Below are positions 62,880 to 64,000 of a stretch of DNA of 64,000 nucleotides, in pieces. How positions within the stretch are numbered: the stretch's first letter is position 1; every line of letters begins with the position of its first letter. The stretch spans positions 124,001 to 188,000 of the forward strand of contig CAYXVR010000008.1 of the NCBI GenBank assembly GCA_964468635.1, read 5' to 3'. The translations under genes and the position numbers were made by a program. A model generated the notes under the pieces. The model did not search any database. It saw nothing but the letters and a program-made list of their open reading frames with translations, and had not been told where the DNA came from. Source of the stretch: Xiheibacterium sp964468635 (lineage in GTDB: Bacteria > Myxococcota_A > Polyangia > Nannocystales > Nannocystaceae).

Positions 62880-64000
62880 GGATTGGCGCGCTCGGAGCAC
62901 CGCGGCGTCGTCGGTGAACAGGCGCTGCACGTCATCGGCGCGGCGTAGGAGCACGGCGCGTTGGTTCGTGTAGCCCTTGTCGGTGGTCTCGCCGTCGTCG
63001 AACGACAGCGGGCTCGTCATGACGAGCGCTCGTTCCACGCGCGTGCTCGTGCCGGGGTGTGTTTCGTTGTGGCGGGCGAGTGCGGCGAGCAAGTCGTCGC
63101 GCAGCTCGGATGGATCGCGCTCGCGCGCCGCGGGCGTGGGGAACAAGAGCGCGCCGAGCGACTCGCGATCGTGGCCGCAGATCACCGCGTCGAGCAGCCA
63201 CGGCGTGCACGCCTCGACGACGGCGAGGCGCACGGCCGCGACGTTCACCCACGTGCCCGACGACAGCTTGAAGTTCTCGCTGATGCGGCCGACGAAGGCG
63301 ATGCCCTTGTCCGGATGGCTCTCGTCCACCAGACGCGCGGCGTCGCCGGTGGGCAGGAAGCCGTCGTCGTCCTTCGGCGCCGGCTCGATCGTGCCGCCGC
63401 GTTGCCAGTAGCCCGGCGTCACGTTGGGGCCGCGCACGCGCAGCTCGAGATCGTCGGCCACGCGCGCGAGCTTCACGGCGACGCCCGGCACGGGCACGCC
63501 GATCTCCCCCGCGGCCGCGGTGGGGAAGTGTGCGGAGGTCGACAGCGGCGCCGTCTCGGTGGAGCCCCACGCCGACGTGAAGAACGGTGCGCGTCCGATC
63601 TGTGCCGCGACGCGCTCGAGTCGCTCGCGCGTCGTCGGGTTCAGGGCCGCCGCGGCGTAGAAGACGACGTCGAGCCGCGCGAACACGCGGCGCGCGAGCT
63701 CCGGATCGCGCTCGAGCAGCGGTACCGCCTGATCGAACCCGCGCGGCACGTTGAACCAGATCGTCGGCGACACGTCCGCCAGGTTTGCGAGCGTCGTCTC
63801 GATCAGCCCCGGCACGGGGCGCCCACGATCGATGTACAGCGTGCCGCCGTTGCGCAGCACGAGGAAGAAGTTGTGGTTGCCGCCGAACGTGTGGCTCCAC
63901 GGCAGCCAGTCGACGACGACCGGGGGCGTCGTCGCGAGGAACGGCCACGTCGCCGCGAGGCTCTCCTGATTGCTCGTGAGCATGCGCTGCGTGTTCACGA
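62874..64000 (-). CDS. Feruloyl-CoA-synthase-like AMP-binding ligase, N-terminus outside window
   Basis: The C-terminal roughly 375 residues of an acyl-CoA synthetase of the ANL superfamily, cut at the right edge. Recognised are SNQESLAATWPFLATTPPVV, VDWLPWSHTFGGNHNFFLVL, NGGTLYIDRGRP, TSAWGSTETAPL (motif with the adenylate site), DGFLPTGDAARL, FVGRISENFKLSSGTWVNV. DWLPWxHTFGGNHN and the tail are characteristic of feruloyl-CoA synthases, which activate hydroxycinnamic acids with ATP and CoA. The missing part should hold the P-loop-like SSGTTGxPK. The crotonase at 17991-18773 is too distant to assume a pathway. Confidence 0.85.
   Translation of the reverse strand, partial: VNTQRMLTSNQESLAATWPFLATTPPVVVDWLPWSHTFGGNHNFFLVLRNGGTLYIDRGRPVPGLIETTLANLADVSPTIWFNVPRGFDQAVPLLERDPELARRVFARLDVVFYAAAALNPTTRERLERVAAQIGRAPFFTSAWGSTETAPLSTSAHFPTAAAGEIGVPVPGVAVKLARVADDLELRVRGPNVTPGYWQRGGTIEPAPKDDDGFLPTGDAARLVDESHPDKGIAFVGRISENFKLSSGTWVNVAAVRLAVVEACTPWLLDAVICGHDRESLGALLFPTPAARERDPSELRDDLLAALARHNETHPGTSTRVERALVMTSPLSFDDGETTDKGYTNQRAVLLRRADDVQRLFTDDAAVLRARQSS

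Overview
The window is high-GC (roughly 70 % by eye), densely coded bacterial DNA that looks like a myxobacterium of the Nannocystaceae/Haliangiales kind. The reasons are about eighteen predicted lipoproteins with Asp/Ser/Thr-rich stalks, Cys-rich repeats (DUF4215-like and MopE-type CDGLDNDCD), an RCC1 propeller, EGF-like modules, a MYXO-CTERM-like tail, PEGA domains, an AgmX-type protein, four ECF sigma factors and several Hanks-type kinases. A 10-N run at 34537-34546 shows that this is a draft scaffold or binned genome. I saw no rRNA, tRNA, CRISPR array, transposase or phage gene.

Layout. 1-2.3 kb: a TetR fragment, a class-3-like aldehyde dehydrogenase and a divergent TetR with clear operator palindromes. 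2.4-14.7 kb: arfB, then mostly envelope proteins (RCC1 lipoprotein, retropepsin-like and ferritin-like lipoprotein pair, triple FKBP, Cys-rich and EGF-like lipoproteins), with an ECF factor, a 1-Cys peroxiredoxin and an M15 peptidase. 14.7-18.8 kb: a lipase-like protein facing a TetR gene, then a eukaryotic-type protein arginine methyltransferase, a DUF4240 protein and a crotonase. 18.9-22.4 kb: a GFA-fold protein followed by a tightly coupled trio, zinc-ribbon pseudokinase, VWA protein and adenylosuccinate-synthetase-like enzyme. 22.3-30.5 kb: AgmX-like protein, an ECF operon with lipoprotein partner, tandem SRPBCC protein, YfbK-type VWA lipoprotein, EamA transporter. 30.6-37.7 kb: kinase, MopE-repeat lipoprotein, a gap-interrupted lipoprotein, argF.

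37.7-43.2 kb: a minus-strand operon of pilin-like lipoprotein, radical SAM protein and halogenase-like flavoprotein, behind a propeller lipoprotein. 43.3-47.5 kb: PEGA protein, and a TPR kinase sharing a 25-bp promoter region with a divergent ECF factor. 47.5-54.9 kb: metallophosphatase lipoprotein, archaeal-type AspRS, zinc-ribbon protein, AidB-like dehydrogenase, poly-Asp lipoprotein, a second membrane-tailed ECF factor with a lipoprotein. 55.0-64 kb: Rieske oxygenase, glycosyltransferase and degenerate polysaccharide deacetylase, MlaF-like ATPase, NDH-2, a PEGA kinase, and the 3' part of a feruloyl-CoA-synthase-like gene cut by the window end.

The most promising unexplained system is the translationally coupled pseudokinase-VWA-PurA-like module (19285-22357). 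The PRMT homologue (16552-17511) and the radical SAM/halogenase-like operon come next. All functions are read from motifs, without searches.
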